Below the pieces are notes generated by a model. That model was not told where the DNA came from. It saw only the letters and a program-made list of their open reading frames with translations, and did no database searches. From NCBI GenBank assembly GCA_900315225.1, contig OMYM01000045.1:16040-80039 (forward strand): 64,000 nt of DNA. Direction: 5' to 3'. The translations under genes were made by a program, and so were the position numbers. Each line of letters opens with the position of its first letter. Position 1 is the first letter of the stretch. Origin of the DNA: an uncultured Erysipelotrichaceae bacterium. GTDB taxonomy: Bacteria > Bacillota_I > Bacilli_A > Erysipelotrichales > Erysipelotrichaceae. Shown in pieces: positions 16,673 through 24,600 of this stretch.

Positions 16673-18060
16673 TGCTGGTGGTTTGGGTTCTGCTGATCAT
16701 TGTATTGAGTATCATGGGATTGATGATATACAGTTTGACCCGTGGCTCCGAATGGCTGCCATTTGTATCAAGGGACATCGATGAAAGCGTGGATGAACAC
16801 AACCAAAGCCAGGACGATGCTGTTTTTCACTACTTTGAAAGGAAAGCTGGCTACGAGGATATCATTTCGCTTGACGATGAAGACTATTACGATGAAGAGT
16901 TGCCTCCGGATGGACTAGATGATGGGGATGAAGATAACGCATTGGACGAAGTAGCCAATCCCTTGAGCGAACCGCAATATGAAGAATCACAATATGAAAT
17001 AGGCACCGATGATTCCATGGAGCAGGATGATTTTGATGTTGCCGTCCAAGAAGCGCTATACGAGATCGATGGCGCCGCTCCTAGCAAGGCGAAGTTTCTC
17101 CGGGAGATCGATTTGCAATGGCCAGGCTCCAAGGTGATACTTCAAAGGATTCCGCTGGATAGCGGTGTTTTATTCCATTGGGCAGGTCTTTCTCGCAATG
17201 AGCACAGCATATTGTTTGTAGCCTCGGGACAAGAGGGTTTTCGAGTATTGATGCAGTGTATCCAGCGCATATGTGAGGACAACGTTGTTCCTGGAAATGA
17301 TGCATGGATACTGATGGCGGATGATGAGCGGATTTTGGACAATGCGCGTGAAGAAGCATTGAGTTATTTTAAGGCAAAGCATTTGGAGTGCATTGTCCTA
17401 GAGGAAGGCTTTGGCATCGATACATTGTTTAGCGATGGGCGGGATTACGCCCTTGTCGGCATTGGTTCGAAGCTTTCGTTGACAGTTGGTGTGCAGAAAA
17501 ACCAGGCATCAAGTGAATGGTTGCGCAGTTTTTCCATCGACTTTATGTTTCCCGCATCGATGTCTTCGGTGACTGCGGAATCCATTGCGCATATCCTGCC
17601 GTCCCTTTCCGTTGGAATACGTATGCAATTTACCATGAAGCAGCGGCAGGTTGCGGAAAACATTTCGCAATTGAGTCCGCAAGTACGCTACTGGTTCCGT
17701 CCTGAGATTAATGTCGAAGAACAGAATGGATATTACATCCTGCAAATTAGCGCAATGGACGACGACATGCTTGATGAAGCGTATGATATCATTCGCCAAA
17801 GCATTGGTCCTAGAATTGGGATTACGAAGATTGCCGAGCAACGGAAAGCCCATGTATGTGATTTTGACAGTGAGTTTCTTCAAATGATTCAGAATGCAAT
17901 CGAGGGTTCCTACAGGATTGAAGACATTGTTCCTGTTCTTGCCAGGGGCATCGATGTCTGGGGAGATTGGGATGCCTACACTTTTTCACCGATTGTCTTG
18001 TCGGAGGCAGGGCGTTCTATGGACGCCATGATTCGCTTCTATTATTCATTGATCGTGTGA
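16669..18060 (+). CDS. Membrane-anchored M20 peptidase-like protein lacking metal ligands
   Basis: A 463-residue protein with one N-terminal membrane segment (3-22), a very acidic Asp/Glu linker (about 45-125) and a globular domain (about 145-463). The globular part resembles M20 carboxypeptidases in order of elements. ILMADDERILDNAREE (about 214-229) sits where the dEE segment lies, VLEEGFGI (about 243) where the DEGG strand lies, and AYTFSPIVLSEAGRS ending in MIRFYYSLIV matches the family C-terminus. The HxDVVP and GRGxxDxK ligand motifs are not recognisable, so a metallopeptidase activity is unlikely. The assignment is my own pattern match. It overlaps the methyltransferase gene by four bases and ends the operon. 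Confidence 0.55.
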   Translation: MMLVVWVLLIIVLSIMGLMIYSLTRGSEWLPFVSRDIDESVDEHNQSQDDAVFHYFERKAGYEDIISLDDEDYYDEELPPDGLDDGDEDNALDEVANPLSEPQYEESQYEIGTDDSMEQDDFDVAVQEALYEIDGAAPSKAKFLREIDLQWPGSKVILQRIPLDSGVLFHWAGLSRNEHSILFVASGQEGFRVLMQCIQRICEDNVVPGNDAWILMADDERILDNAREEALSYFKAKHLECIVLEEGFGIDTLFSDGRDYALVGIGSKLSLTVGVQKNQASSEWLRSFSIDFMFPASMSSVTAESIAHILPSLSVGIRMQFTMKQRQVAENISQLSPQVRYWFRPEINVEEQNGYYILQISAMDDDMLDEAYDIIRQSIGPRIGITKIAEQRKAHVCDFDSEFLQMIQNAIEGSYRIEDIVPVLARGIDVWGDWDAYTFSPIVLSEAGRSMDAMIRFYYSLIV

Positions 18061-18067
18061 TAATCGA

Positions 18068-18101
18068 ATGCCCTTGCGACTGATGGCGCAAGGGCATGTT
18101 T
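18068..18101 (+). terminator. Terminator of the dnaE/two-component operon
   Basis: An 11-bp perfect stem, ATGCCCTTGCG with CGCAAGGGCAT, 8-nt loop, followed by GTTTGTTT. Confidence 0.85.
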
Positions 18102-18169
18102 GTTTATCCTTGGATGAGCGGTATGAAAATCGATAGGTTCATGTATACTTGGAAACATAGTTGCATCAG

Positions 18170-18206
18170 AACGATTAAATATCTAGAACAGATATTTACA
18201 ATCGTT
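18170..18206. repeat. Intergenic inverted repeat
   Basis: Within the 252-bp non-coding stretch 18061-18312, AACGATT pairs with AATCGTT and AATATCT with AGATATT around a 5-nt centre, with one and three unpaired bases between the two stem parts. There is no T-run. A 75-codon open frame here is not convincing. Confidence 0.55.
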
Positions 18207-18312
18207 TCACATATAACAGCCGGTATTGGTAAATTCTACGCAATTGCGCTGCCAAGTCTAGCGCCAGTCATCAATGAAATTTGTTGCAATGCGGATTGTC
18301 TTTGGCTGTATG

Positions 18313-19164
18313 TCAGTAATTGACATGGTGTAGCCGATACATTACAGCCTCTGCCCCGGCAAGAAAACGCACATCCTCCCAGGAGGTACCAACCCCGTTG
18401 GTAATATCAAGGATGAAGTTGTTGACTTCATGCTTTCCCCTGAGGTATTTGGTGGCGTGGCTTGGCGTGTAGAACGACATGAAATAGAAATACGCCTGAC
18501 CGCCATGACTGTGGCCGGCGAGAAAATAGTCGGTGATATCCGCTGGAACACGGTCTGCGGTATCTGGCGTATGGCACACCGTGATGGTATAGGTGGTACG
18601 GGAAACAGAGGAATAGGCTGTATCAATGTCTAAGCTGCCCTTGTATTCACTGTCCAGGCCGACCAAGACGATGCCTTGGGAACCTTTGTTGCGCAGGTTT
18701 GCGACCTTGTTCTCCAGAAGTTCAAAGTCCGCCGCAAGAAGCGTCTGTCGTATGGATTCAGTCTTTTCCTCACTGGCATGGTCATTGTCGCCTAGGACAG
18801 CGAATTTGCCTAGCGGCGCGTTGATTGATTTTAACAATGAAGTGACGGCGACATTGCTTTCTTCCGTTACCAAGGCATTTTCGTCATACAGGTCGCCGCC
18901 AAAGACAACGATATCCGGTGCCGCAATGTTGACCATGTCTACAAATCGAGCAAATCTTTCTTCATCCATGAATGTTCCGTATTCAAGGTCGGAAAAGAAC
19001 AAAATTGAAATGCCATCCATTTGTTCGGGGATACGCGGGTTCTCTAAGCTTTCGTAGCGAATCATGAAACGAGAAGGCGCTAGGTTGAATGAATCATAGA
19101 CGCAATATACCATCAGTATCATGGCTGTGGCAAAAAAGATGAATATTTTTAGAATTGATCGCAT
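18313..19164 (-). CDS. Membrane-anchored metallophosphoesterase
   Basis: A calcineurin-like phosphoesterase of 283 residues with an N-terminal membrane segment (about 5-24) that anchors the domain outside. The motifs are present in order but modified: FFSDLEYGTFMD in place of the usual DxH, FGGDLYDE, LGDNDH in place of GNHD, CHTPD and GHSHGGQ. The nearest described group is YkuE/YaeI-like, with lipid or nucleotide phosphodiesters as possible substrates; none can be assigned. ATG 19164 is chosen since GAGGTG lies just upstream; a GTG two codons earlier would overlap that site. It converges on the M20-like gene and diverges from the HAD-like gene. Confidence 0.85.
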   Translation of the reverse strand: MRSILKIFIFFATAMILMVYCVYDSFNLAPSRFMIRYESLENPRIPEQMDGISILFFSDLEYGTFMDEERFARFVDMVNIAAPDIVVFGGDLYDENALVTEESNVAVTSLLKSINAPLGKFAVLGDNDHASEEKTESIRQTLLAADFELLENKVANLRNKGSQGIVLVGLDSEYKGSLDIDTAYSSVSRTTYTITVCHTPDTADRVPADITDYFLAGHSHGGQAYFYFMSFYTPSHATKYLRGKHEVNNFILDITNGVGTSWEDVRFLAGAEAVMYRLHHVNY

Positions 19165-19238
19165 GCTCACCTCGTAAACGAATTAAATGATATCACAGTT
19201 ATTCGTTTGAGTGTTAAAATACAGTCTGAGGTCTGAGT

Positions 19239-20003
19239 ATGATAAAGAAGAACTATCTGATACCGATGGAGGTCTTGATGGATGAATTGGTTCCTGTCGA
19301 AGGAGCCAAGGAATTCATGGAAGCCTTGAGATACAATGGGATACCATACGTGATTATCACTGATCGCAGCGCAAGGTCGCGCGAGAGGCTCGCGGCCACA
19401 ATGAACGAGATGGGTTTTAAGTTTGTCCGTCCATCCCGCATATATACAAGCGTCATGGGCGCGGTGGATTTCGCGGTATGGCAGTTTCCTGAAAAGAGGC
19501 GTGCATACTTCATAGGCGGTACGGGCTTGCGGACAACGCTGGAGGAAGTCCAGTTTGAAATCAGCAGGTTATCGCCAGACCTTTTGTTCATTGGCATGAA
19601 TCGAAATATGGATTACCATGACTACAGCGATGCTGCGTATGTGGTGCGCAAGGGAGCACAGATGATTTCCACGGATTCCCGAATGATCCAGTATCAAAAT
19701 GGCGATGCCGAGATCGGAAATGGCGCCATTGTCAGAATGCTTGAGGCATCCACTGGCAAGGTTGCGATCGATGCCGGGATGGGTTCGGATCTGCTGATCA
19801 TGATGACATTACGCTATATGCGAGTGCAGCCTGAGGATGTCATTGCGATCGGGACGGATTTTAAGAGGCATATTCTTCCGGCGGCAAGGTGTGGTATAGA
19901 GACAATGTTTATTACCCATGGGCGGTCTCTTATGGAGTCGGGCATTACGGAGGAGCTGCATCCAACGTATATGGTCGAGGATTTGTATGGATTGTGTAAA
20001 TAA
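19239..20003 (+). CDS. HAD-superfamily protein of the NagD type, catalytic residues lost
   Basis: A 254-residue protein with the length and element order of HAD subfamily IIA (NagD/AraL) phosphatases. Motif I, normally hhDxDG, reads YLIPMEVLM (residues 6-14), so the nucleophile Asp becomes Pro and the acid/base Asp becomes Glu. The following PVEGAKEFMEAL matches the family. Motif II is IITDRSARS, close to TN-S-S of NagD. Motif IV, normally GD-x4-TDI, is IGTDFKRHI (about 203), also without the metal-binding aspartates. It is therefore probably a non-catalytic relative, perhaps a binding protein. The gene stands alone, with weak RBS and its own terminator. The frame is intact. Confidence 0.75.
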   Translation: MIKKNYLIPMEVLMDELVPVEGAKEFMEALRYNGIPYVIITDRSARSRERLAATMNEMGFKFVRPSRIYTSVMGAVDFAVWQFPEKRRAYFIGGTGLRTTLEEVQFEISRLSPDLLFIGMNRNMDYHDYSDAAYVVRKGAQMISTDSRMIQYQNGDAEIGNGAIVRMLEASTGKVAIDAGMGSDLLIMMTLRYMRVQPEDVIAIGTDFKRHILPAARCGIETMFITHGRSLMESGITEELHPTYMVEDLYGLCK

Positions 20004-20023
20004 AATATGGAAAACACAGGGCT

Positions 20024-20049
20024 AGGAACGAGGGCGTTCCTTTTCTTTT
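20024..20049 (+). terminator. Terminator of the HAD-like gene
   Basis: AGGAACG pairs with CGTTCCT around AGGG, followed by TTTCTTTT. Confidence 0.75.
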
Positions 20050-20081
20050 GCTTGATTTTAAAATTTTTGCGAGGTGATTTG

Positions 20082-20300
20082 TGGTATTATATTGATTGCC
20101 GTGTTGAAAAAGAACATTAGCCGCAAAGACATGACTTTAGAGAGACGGGGGATGGTGGAACTCGTTGCATGGATGACGGCGACTCAGCTTTGGAGCGGAC
20201 CGTCGGCGGGACGTTACAGCCGCGTTAAGCGTGCGCCAGTGGCGCAAACTAAGGTGGTACCGCGTGTTCAACGTCCTTAGACAAGGGCGTTTTCTATTTT
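20082..20300 (+). promoter_or_regulatory. Leucine T-box leader of leuS
   Basis: The stretch 20004-20337 has no gene. It holds an extended -10 (TGGTATTAT, 20082-20090), then a T-box leader. AGAGAGA is at 20139-20145, the GGTGGAA apical motif at 20154-20160, and a likely Leu specifier CTC (20183-20185) in GACTCAGCTTTGGAG. The T-box sequence AAGGTGGTACCGCG lies at 20251-20264. The terminator AACGTCCTT/AAGGGCGTT (20270-20291) is followed by TTCTATTTTT. Uncharged tRNA-Leu would favour the antiterminator and leuS expression. Confidence 0.93.
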
Positions 20301-20337
20301 TGGCGATGTATTATATTCACAAGGAGGATATATTCAA

Positions 20338-22737
20338 ATGACTTATGACCATAAATCCATAGAATCTAAATGGCGTGGTTTCTGGGAAAAGAACAAAGTC
20401 TTTAAGACAGACATTCATGATTTTTCCAAGCCGAAATTCTATGCGCTTGACATGTTTCCGTATCCAAGCGGCGCCGGACTTCACGTTGGCCATCCTGAAG
20501 GGTATACGGCGACAGACATTGTTTCGCGCAAGAAGAGGATGGAGGGATACAATGTCCTTCATCCAATGGGTTTTGACTCATTCGGGCTTCCTGCCGAGCA
20601 GTATGCCATCAAGACTGGAAAGCATCCCGCAGGTTTTACCGAAGCAAACATTGAGATTTTCACAAATCAGTTGAAAAACATTGGCTTTTCATATGATTGG
20701 GACAGGCAAGTCTCTACTTGCGACCCTGCGTACTATAAATGGACACAGTATATTTTCAAGCTTCTCTTTGAAGATGGCTTGGCTAAGTGCATTGACATGC
20801 CTGTGAACTGGTGCGAGGAGCTTGGGACAGTCTTGGCAAACGATGAAATCATTGACGGAAAGAGTGAACGTGGAGGTTATCCGGTCGTCCGCAAGAATAT
20901 GCGGCAATGGGTAATCGACATTGTCAAGTATGCCGAACGTCTGTTGGATGGCCTGGATGAAATCGACTGGCCAGAGAGCACGAAGGAAATGCAGAGAAAC
21001 TGGATTGGCAAGTCTATTGGTGCTCATGTGGTTTTCAAGATCGATGGCTTTGAGGATTCATTCACGGTGTTTACGACAAGGTGCGATACATTGTTTGGCG
21101 CAACGTATTGCGTGCTTGCGCCTGAGCATAGGCTGGTTGAGAAGATTGCCTCGCCTGAGCAAAGGGATGAGGTTAACGCATATGTCAAGATGTGCGCTAC
21201 GAAGAGCGAATTGGAGAGAACCGAGCTGAACAAGGACAAGACAGGCGTTTTCACAGGCGCCTATGCGGTGAATCCTGTCAACGGCAAGAAGATTCCAATC
21301 TGGATCAGCGACTATGTCCTTGCGACATATGGGACAGGCGCAATCATGGCGGTTCCCGCGCATGATACGCGTGACTATGAATTCGCAAAGAAATTTGGCC
21401 TGGAGATCATCCCTGTCCTCGAAGGTGGCGATGTCAGCGTTGAGGCGTACACAGAGGATGGAACGCATATCAATTCCGACTTTATCAATGGCATGAACAA
21501 GGAAGATGCCATTGACACAATGATTGCCTGGCTACAGGAGAGGGGACTGGGCGAAAAGAAGGTGAACTACCGCTTGCGCGAGTGGATCTTCGCGCGCCAG
21601 AGATACTGGGGCGAGCCCATTCCCGTCATTCATTTGGAAAATGGTGACATGGTTTCGCTTTCCGATGACCAGCTTCCCTTGATTCTTCCTGAGCTTGACG
21701 ACTACAAGCCTTCCAAGACGGGTTCACCGCTGGATAAGGCAACTGATTGGGTTAATGTCGAGGTGGATGGCGTCAAGGGCAAGCGCGAGACGAGTACGAT
21801 GCCTGGATCGGCAGGATCCAGCTGGTATTTCTTGCGCTACATCGACCCGGACAACGACAATGCCATTGCCGACTATGAACTTTTAAAGCACTGGATGCCT
21901 GTCGATTTGTACGTAGGCGGTCCAGAGCATGCCGTTGGGCATTTGCTTTATAGCCGCATGTGGAACAATTTCCTTTATGACAAGGGACTTGTCCCAGTCA
22001 AGGAACCGTTTGCGAAACTGGTTCACCAAGGAATGATCCTTGGAGCAAACGGAATCAAGATGGGCAAGCGTTTCCCTGAATATATCGTTGATCCAAATGA
22101 GATCGTGGAACGCTATGGCGCCGATACATTGCGTGTATACGAGATGTTCATGGGTCCTTTGGAAGCATCCAAGCCTTGGAGCGAGCAGGGTGTCGATGGC
22201 GCGCACAAGTGGCTCGACAGGGTCTATAGGCTTGCCATGGAGCAGCCGGACAAGATCACCGACGAGCCTACGCCTGAACTGGAGTATTCCTTTAACTTCA
22301 CAATCAAGAAGGTTGGCGAGGATATTGATGCGCTGGCTTTCAACACAGCGATTTCCCAGATGATGATTTTCATCAACGACTGCTACAAGGCCAACAAAGT
22401 AAACCGTGGCATGTTGATCGACTTCATCAAGATTCTTTCGCCGTTTGCGCCTCATCTGTGCGAGGAGATCTTCTCTGCATATACGGGCAAGCCTACGCTT
22501 GCCTATGAGCCATGGCCTTCCTATGATGAACAGGCACTGGATAGAAACAGCGTCACAGTTGTTGTCCAGGTCAATGGAAAACTGCGCGGAAGGATCTCTT
22601 GTGCAAAGGATGCTGCCAAGGAAACGATTGAGAAAGAAGCGCTTTCCTTGGATAGCGTCAAGCCGTTCGTTGAAGGCAAGTCCATTCGTAAGATCATTGT
22701 CGTTCCGAACAAGATCATCAACATCGTTGTTGGCTAA
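20338..22737 (+). CDS. leuS: Leucyl-tRNA synthetase
   Basis: LeuRS, 799 residues, class I synthetase that charges tRNA-Leu. The HIGH-type motif [15 protein letters not shown] is near residue 41. The editing domain (about 220-390) includes [23 protein letters not shown] follows, and a tRNA-binding C-terminal domain closes the protein. The KMSKS loop is altered: it reads KMGKR (residues 574-578) followed by FPEYIVDP, where KGNVVNP-type sequence is usual. The rest of the surrounding block ([14 protein letters not shown]) is normal, so the enzyme is presumably active. The start follows AAGGAGG. Transcription is governed by the T-box leader upstream. Confidence 0.97.
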   Translation: MTYDHKSIESKWRGFWEKNKVFKTDIHDFSKPKFYALDMFPYPSGAGLHVGHPEGYTATDIVSRKKRMEGYNVLHPMGFDSFGLPAEQYAIKTGKHPAGFTEANIEIFTNQLKNIGFSYDWDRQVSTCDPAYYKWTQYIFKLLFEDGLAKCIDMPVNWCEELGTVLANDEIIDGKSERGGYPVVRKNMRQWVIDIVKYAERLLDGLDEIDWPESTKEMQRNWIGKSIGAHVVFKIDGFEDSFTVFTTRCDTLFGATYCVLAPEHRLVEKIASPEQRDEVNAYVKMCATKSELERTELNKDKTGVFTGAYAVNPVNGKKIPIWISDYVLATYGTGAIMAVPAHDTRDYEFAKKFGLEIIPVLEGGDVSVEAYTEDGTHINSDFINGMNKEDAIDTMIAWLQERGLGEKKVNYRLREWIFARQRYWGEPIPVIHLENGDMVSLSDDQLPLILPELDDYKPSKTGSPLDKATDWVNVEVDGVKGKRETSTMPGSAGSSWYFLRYIDPDNDNAIADYELLKHWMPVDLYVGGPEHAVGHLLYSRMWNNFLYDKGLVPVKEPFAKLVHQGMILGANGIKMGKRFPEYIVDPNEIVERYGADTLRVYEMFMGPLEASKPWSEQGVDGAHKWLDRVYRLAMEQPDKITDEPTPELEYSFNFTIKKVGEDIDALAFNTAISQMMIFINDCYKANKVNRGMLIDFIKILSPFAPHLCEEIFSAYTGKPTLAYEPWPSYDEQALDRNSVTVVVQVNGKLRGRISCAKDAAKETIEKEALSLDSVKPFVEGKSIRKIIVVPNKIINIVVG

Positions 22738-22743
22738 ATTAAG

Positions 22744-22772
22744 CCGGGCAGTTGAAAGCTGTCCGGTTTTTC
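22744..22772 (+). terminator. leuS terminator
   Basis: CCGGGCAG pairs with CTGTCCGG (one G-U) around TTGAAAG, followed by TTTTTCT. The loop also provides the -35 box of the next promoter. Confidence 0.85.
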
Positions 22773-22780
22773 TCTATAAT
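22752..22780 (+). promoter_or_regulatory. scpA promoter nested in leuS terminator
   Basis: TTGAAA (22752-22757), 17-bp spacer, perfect TATAAT (22775-22780). The scpA ATG is 11 bases beyond the -10, so the 5' leader would be about five bases at most. Confidence 0.7.
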
Positions 22781-22791
22781 TCACTCTGCTT

Positions 22792-23529
22792 ATGGAAGAA
22801 TTCAAGGTGACGATCAATCAGTTTGACGGTCCGCTGGATCTGATGCTGCATTTGATCAAGGAAAAAGAGCTGGATCTACTAGATCTGGACATCAATGAGC
22901 TTACCGACCAGTATATCGCTTACCTGCAATCGATGGAGACACTGCACTTGGAGATTGCGGGGGAGTATTTGGTGGAAATGGCCACATTGATCGAATATAA
23001 ATCGCGCCGGATGCTGCCATCGAAAAAAGACGAAATCGATGAGATCGAGGAAGATCCTCAGAAGGTACTTGTGCAAAGGTTGCTTGAATATCAACGGTAC
23101 AAGGAAGCAACACAAGGGTTGTCCGAGCTGTACAATGCGAGGCAGTTGCGCATGGGAAAGCCTTTGAGCGCCAAGGCCGATGAATGGATGAAGACCGATG
23201 AGTCTTCCGCAAAGTTTAAGGGGAATCCATACATGTTAATGAAGGCGATGCAACGATGCCTGATGCGCTCTCACCTTGGCGCAACAGTTGAGACGAAATA
23301 CACTGCCAAGGAATTGTCACTGGAGGACAGGGAACTCGTTGTCCGGGCACGTTTGCTAGACCTTCCAGATACGTTTCCGTTCAAGACATTGCTGGAGGAC
23401 TGCACGGATCTCCAGATGGTTATCGTCACGTTCCTTGCTGTCTTGGATCTTGCGCGCCTGCATATCCTGTATTTCACAGTGGACGAGAACGAGAATATTT
23501 GGTTTAGCAAGGGAGGGCTTGTGCAATGA
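22792..23529 (+). CDS. scpA: Segregation and condensation protein A
   Basis: ScpA, 245 residues, the kleisin of the Smc-ScpAB condensin complex. The N-terminal family signature FDGPLDLMLHLIKEKELDLLDLDI is clear (opening at residue 12), followed by the helical Smc-neck region with EIAGEYLVEMATLIEYKSRRMLP. A central charged part and a C-terminal winged helix (about 170-245) that binds the Smc cap complete it. It overlaps scpB by four bases (ATGA). No Shine-Dalgarno precedes the ATG and the promoter lies so close that the message is probably leaderless. smc itself is not in this window. Confidence 0.95.
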   Translation: MEEFKVTINQFDGPLDLMLHLIKEKELDLLDLDINELTDQYIAYLQSMETLHLEIAGEYLVEMATLIEYKSRRMLPSKKDEIDEIEEDPQKVLVQRLLEYQRYKEATQGLSELYNARQLRMGKPLSAKADEWMKTDESSAKFKGNPYMLMKAMQRCLMRSHLGATVETKYTAKELSLEDRELVVRARLLDLPDTFPFKTLLEDCTDLQMVIVTFLAVLDLARLHILYFTVDENENIWFSKGGLVQ

Positions 23530-24140
23530 CTCAGGCAGTTGTCGAGCAAAATTCGCTTGACCTGGAATTCGCGAATGAACAGAAAAACGAGGAGGGATTT
23601 CTACACTTGGCGGGAATCTTGGAGGGATTGTTGTTCTTGACGGGCGATGAAGGAATAACACTTTCGCAGGCAATGGACACTCTTGGCACTGGAAAAGAGT
23701 ATACCGAAAAGATGTTTAGTCATTTGATGCAGTTGTATTCCTGTGATGAAAGGGGAATCGAGGTTGCACGTTTTGGCGAAACATACAAGTTTTTGTCGAA
23801 GACATATGTGCATGAGTCTGCCAAGAAGCTATTTCAGCTTTCAAAGGAAAGCAAGCTTTCGCAAGCAGCGCTAGAGACGCTTGCGATCATAGCGTACAAG
23901 CAGCCAGTAACGCGGGTGGAAATCGAGGAGATCCGCGGCGTAAGCTCAGATGTCATGATTCGCAAGCTTGAGTCAAGGGGACTGATCAAGGAAGATGGAC
24001 GTTCCGATGCGCCTGGAAGACCATTCCTGTACTCTGTCACCGATGAGTTCATGGATTCTTTCTCCTTGGCGAGCTTGGACGAGCTTCCCGAATTGCCGCA
24101 GTTTAAGACGGAGGATGAGAGTGATGATCTCTTTAATTAA
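23526..24140 (+). CDS. scpB: Segregation and condensation protein B
   Basis: ScpB, 204 residues, two tandem winged-helix domains that dimerise and bind the ScpA kleisin. The family motif LSQAALETLAIIAYKQPVTRVEIEEIRG (beginning about residue 116) is intact, as is the SSDVMIRKLESRGLI helix after it. The protein opens with a short acidic tail before LHLAGILEGLLFLTGDEG. Start and stop overlap the neighbours, so it is coupled to scpA and to the lipoprotein gene that follows. It acts on the nucleoid in chromosome segregation. Confidence 0.95.
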   Translation: MTQAVVEQNSLDLEFANEQKNEEGFLHLAGILEGLLFLTGDEGITLSQAMDTLGTGKEYTEKMFSHLMQLYSCDERGIEVARFGETYKFLSKTYVHESAKKLFQLSKESKLSQAALETLAIIAYKQPVTRVEIEEIRGVSSDVMIRKLESRGLIKEDGRSDAPGRPFLYSVTDEFMDSFSLASLDELPELPQFKTEDESDDLFN

Positions 24141-24600
24141 AAAAGCAATCCTGGTCATTGCCATGGTTTTCGCCGGGTGTGCCGGAGAGTCGGTGCAAAA
24201 AGAACAGCATGAGACAAAAGAACCGGCAGAGGAAATTGCCGCAAAGATTGGCTTGACCGACTATGTCGAGGTCAAAAGTCGTGTTGTCAAGGGCGCTTTT
24301 TTTCAATCTGAAGATGTCGATGCGGTTGCTACGGTTTTCCAGAGTGCAAAGGAAGGGGATGCCAACCTTGTCGGTGTTTTTATCAGCGATGACACCGAGA
24401 ATGTCATTGCGCACTTGAGGACATATCTAATCAACTTGAAGAATGAGATGCAGTATAGTCATCCTGACCAGGTTTTTAAAATATCCAATGCCGTGATTGA
24501 AAGCGATGACAGGATGATTATTCTTGTCGTTGCGGAAAATATTGAAGGATCCAAGTCTGCCGCAAGATCAGTGCTTGGGATTGAAGGAGGAAAGAAATGA
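24124..24600 (+). CDS. Putative lipoprotein, DUF4358-like
   Basis: A 158-residue exported protein. The N-terminus [19 protein letters not shown] is a lipoprotein signal peptide with lipobox FAGC (Cys at residue 19). The mature part is a small alpha/beta domain. Its pattern, with strand [19 protein letters not shown], a helix and final strands [10 protein letters not shown], resembles the DUF4358 family of Bacillota lipoproteins. That resemblance is from memory and tentative. ATG 24124 is used because GGAGG (24110-24114) lies nine bases upstream; longer in-frame starts would run far into scpB. It overlaps the end of scpB by 17 bases and the purB start by four. Function unknown. Confidence 0.75.
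   Translation: MISLIKKAILVIAMVFAGCAGESVQKEQHETKEPAEEIAAKIGLTDYVEVKSRVVKGAFFQSEDVDAVATVFQSAKEGDANLVGVFISDDTENVIAHLRTYLINLKNEMQYSHPDQVFKISNAVIESDDRMIILVVAENIEGSKSAARSVLGIEGGKK

Noticed and set aside
18096..18323. Possible small gene after the M20-like gene
   Set aside because: It begins inside the terminator hairpin, has no Shine-Dalgarno, and its composition looks random.
20074..20280. Possible small gene before leuS
   Set aside because: It overlies the T-box leader, which explains the sequence better.
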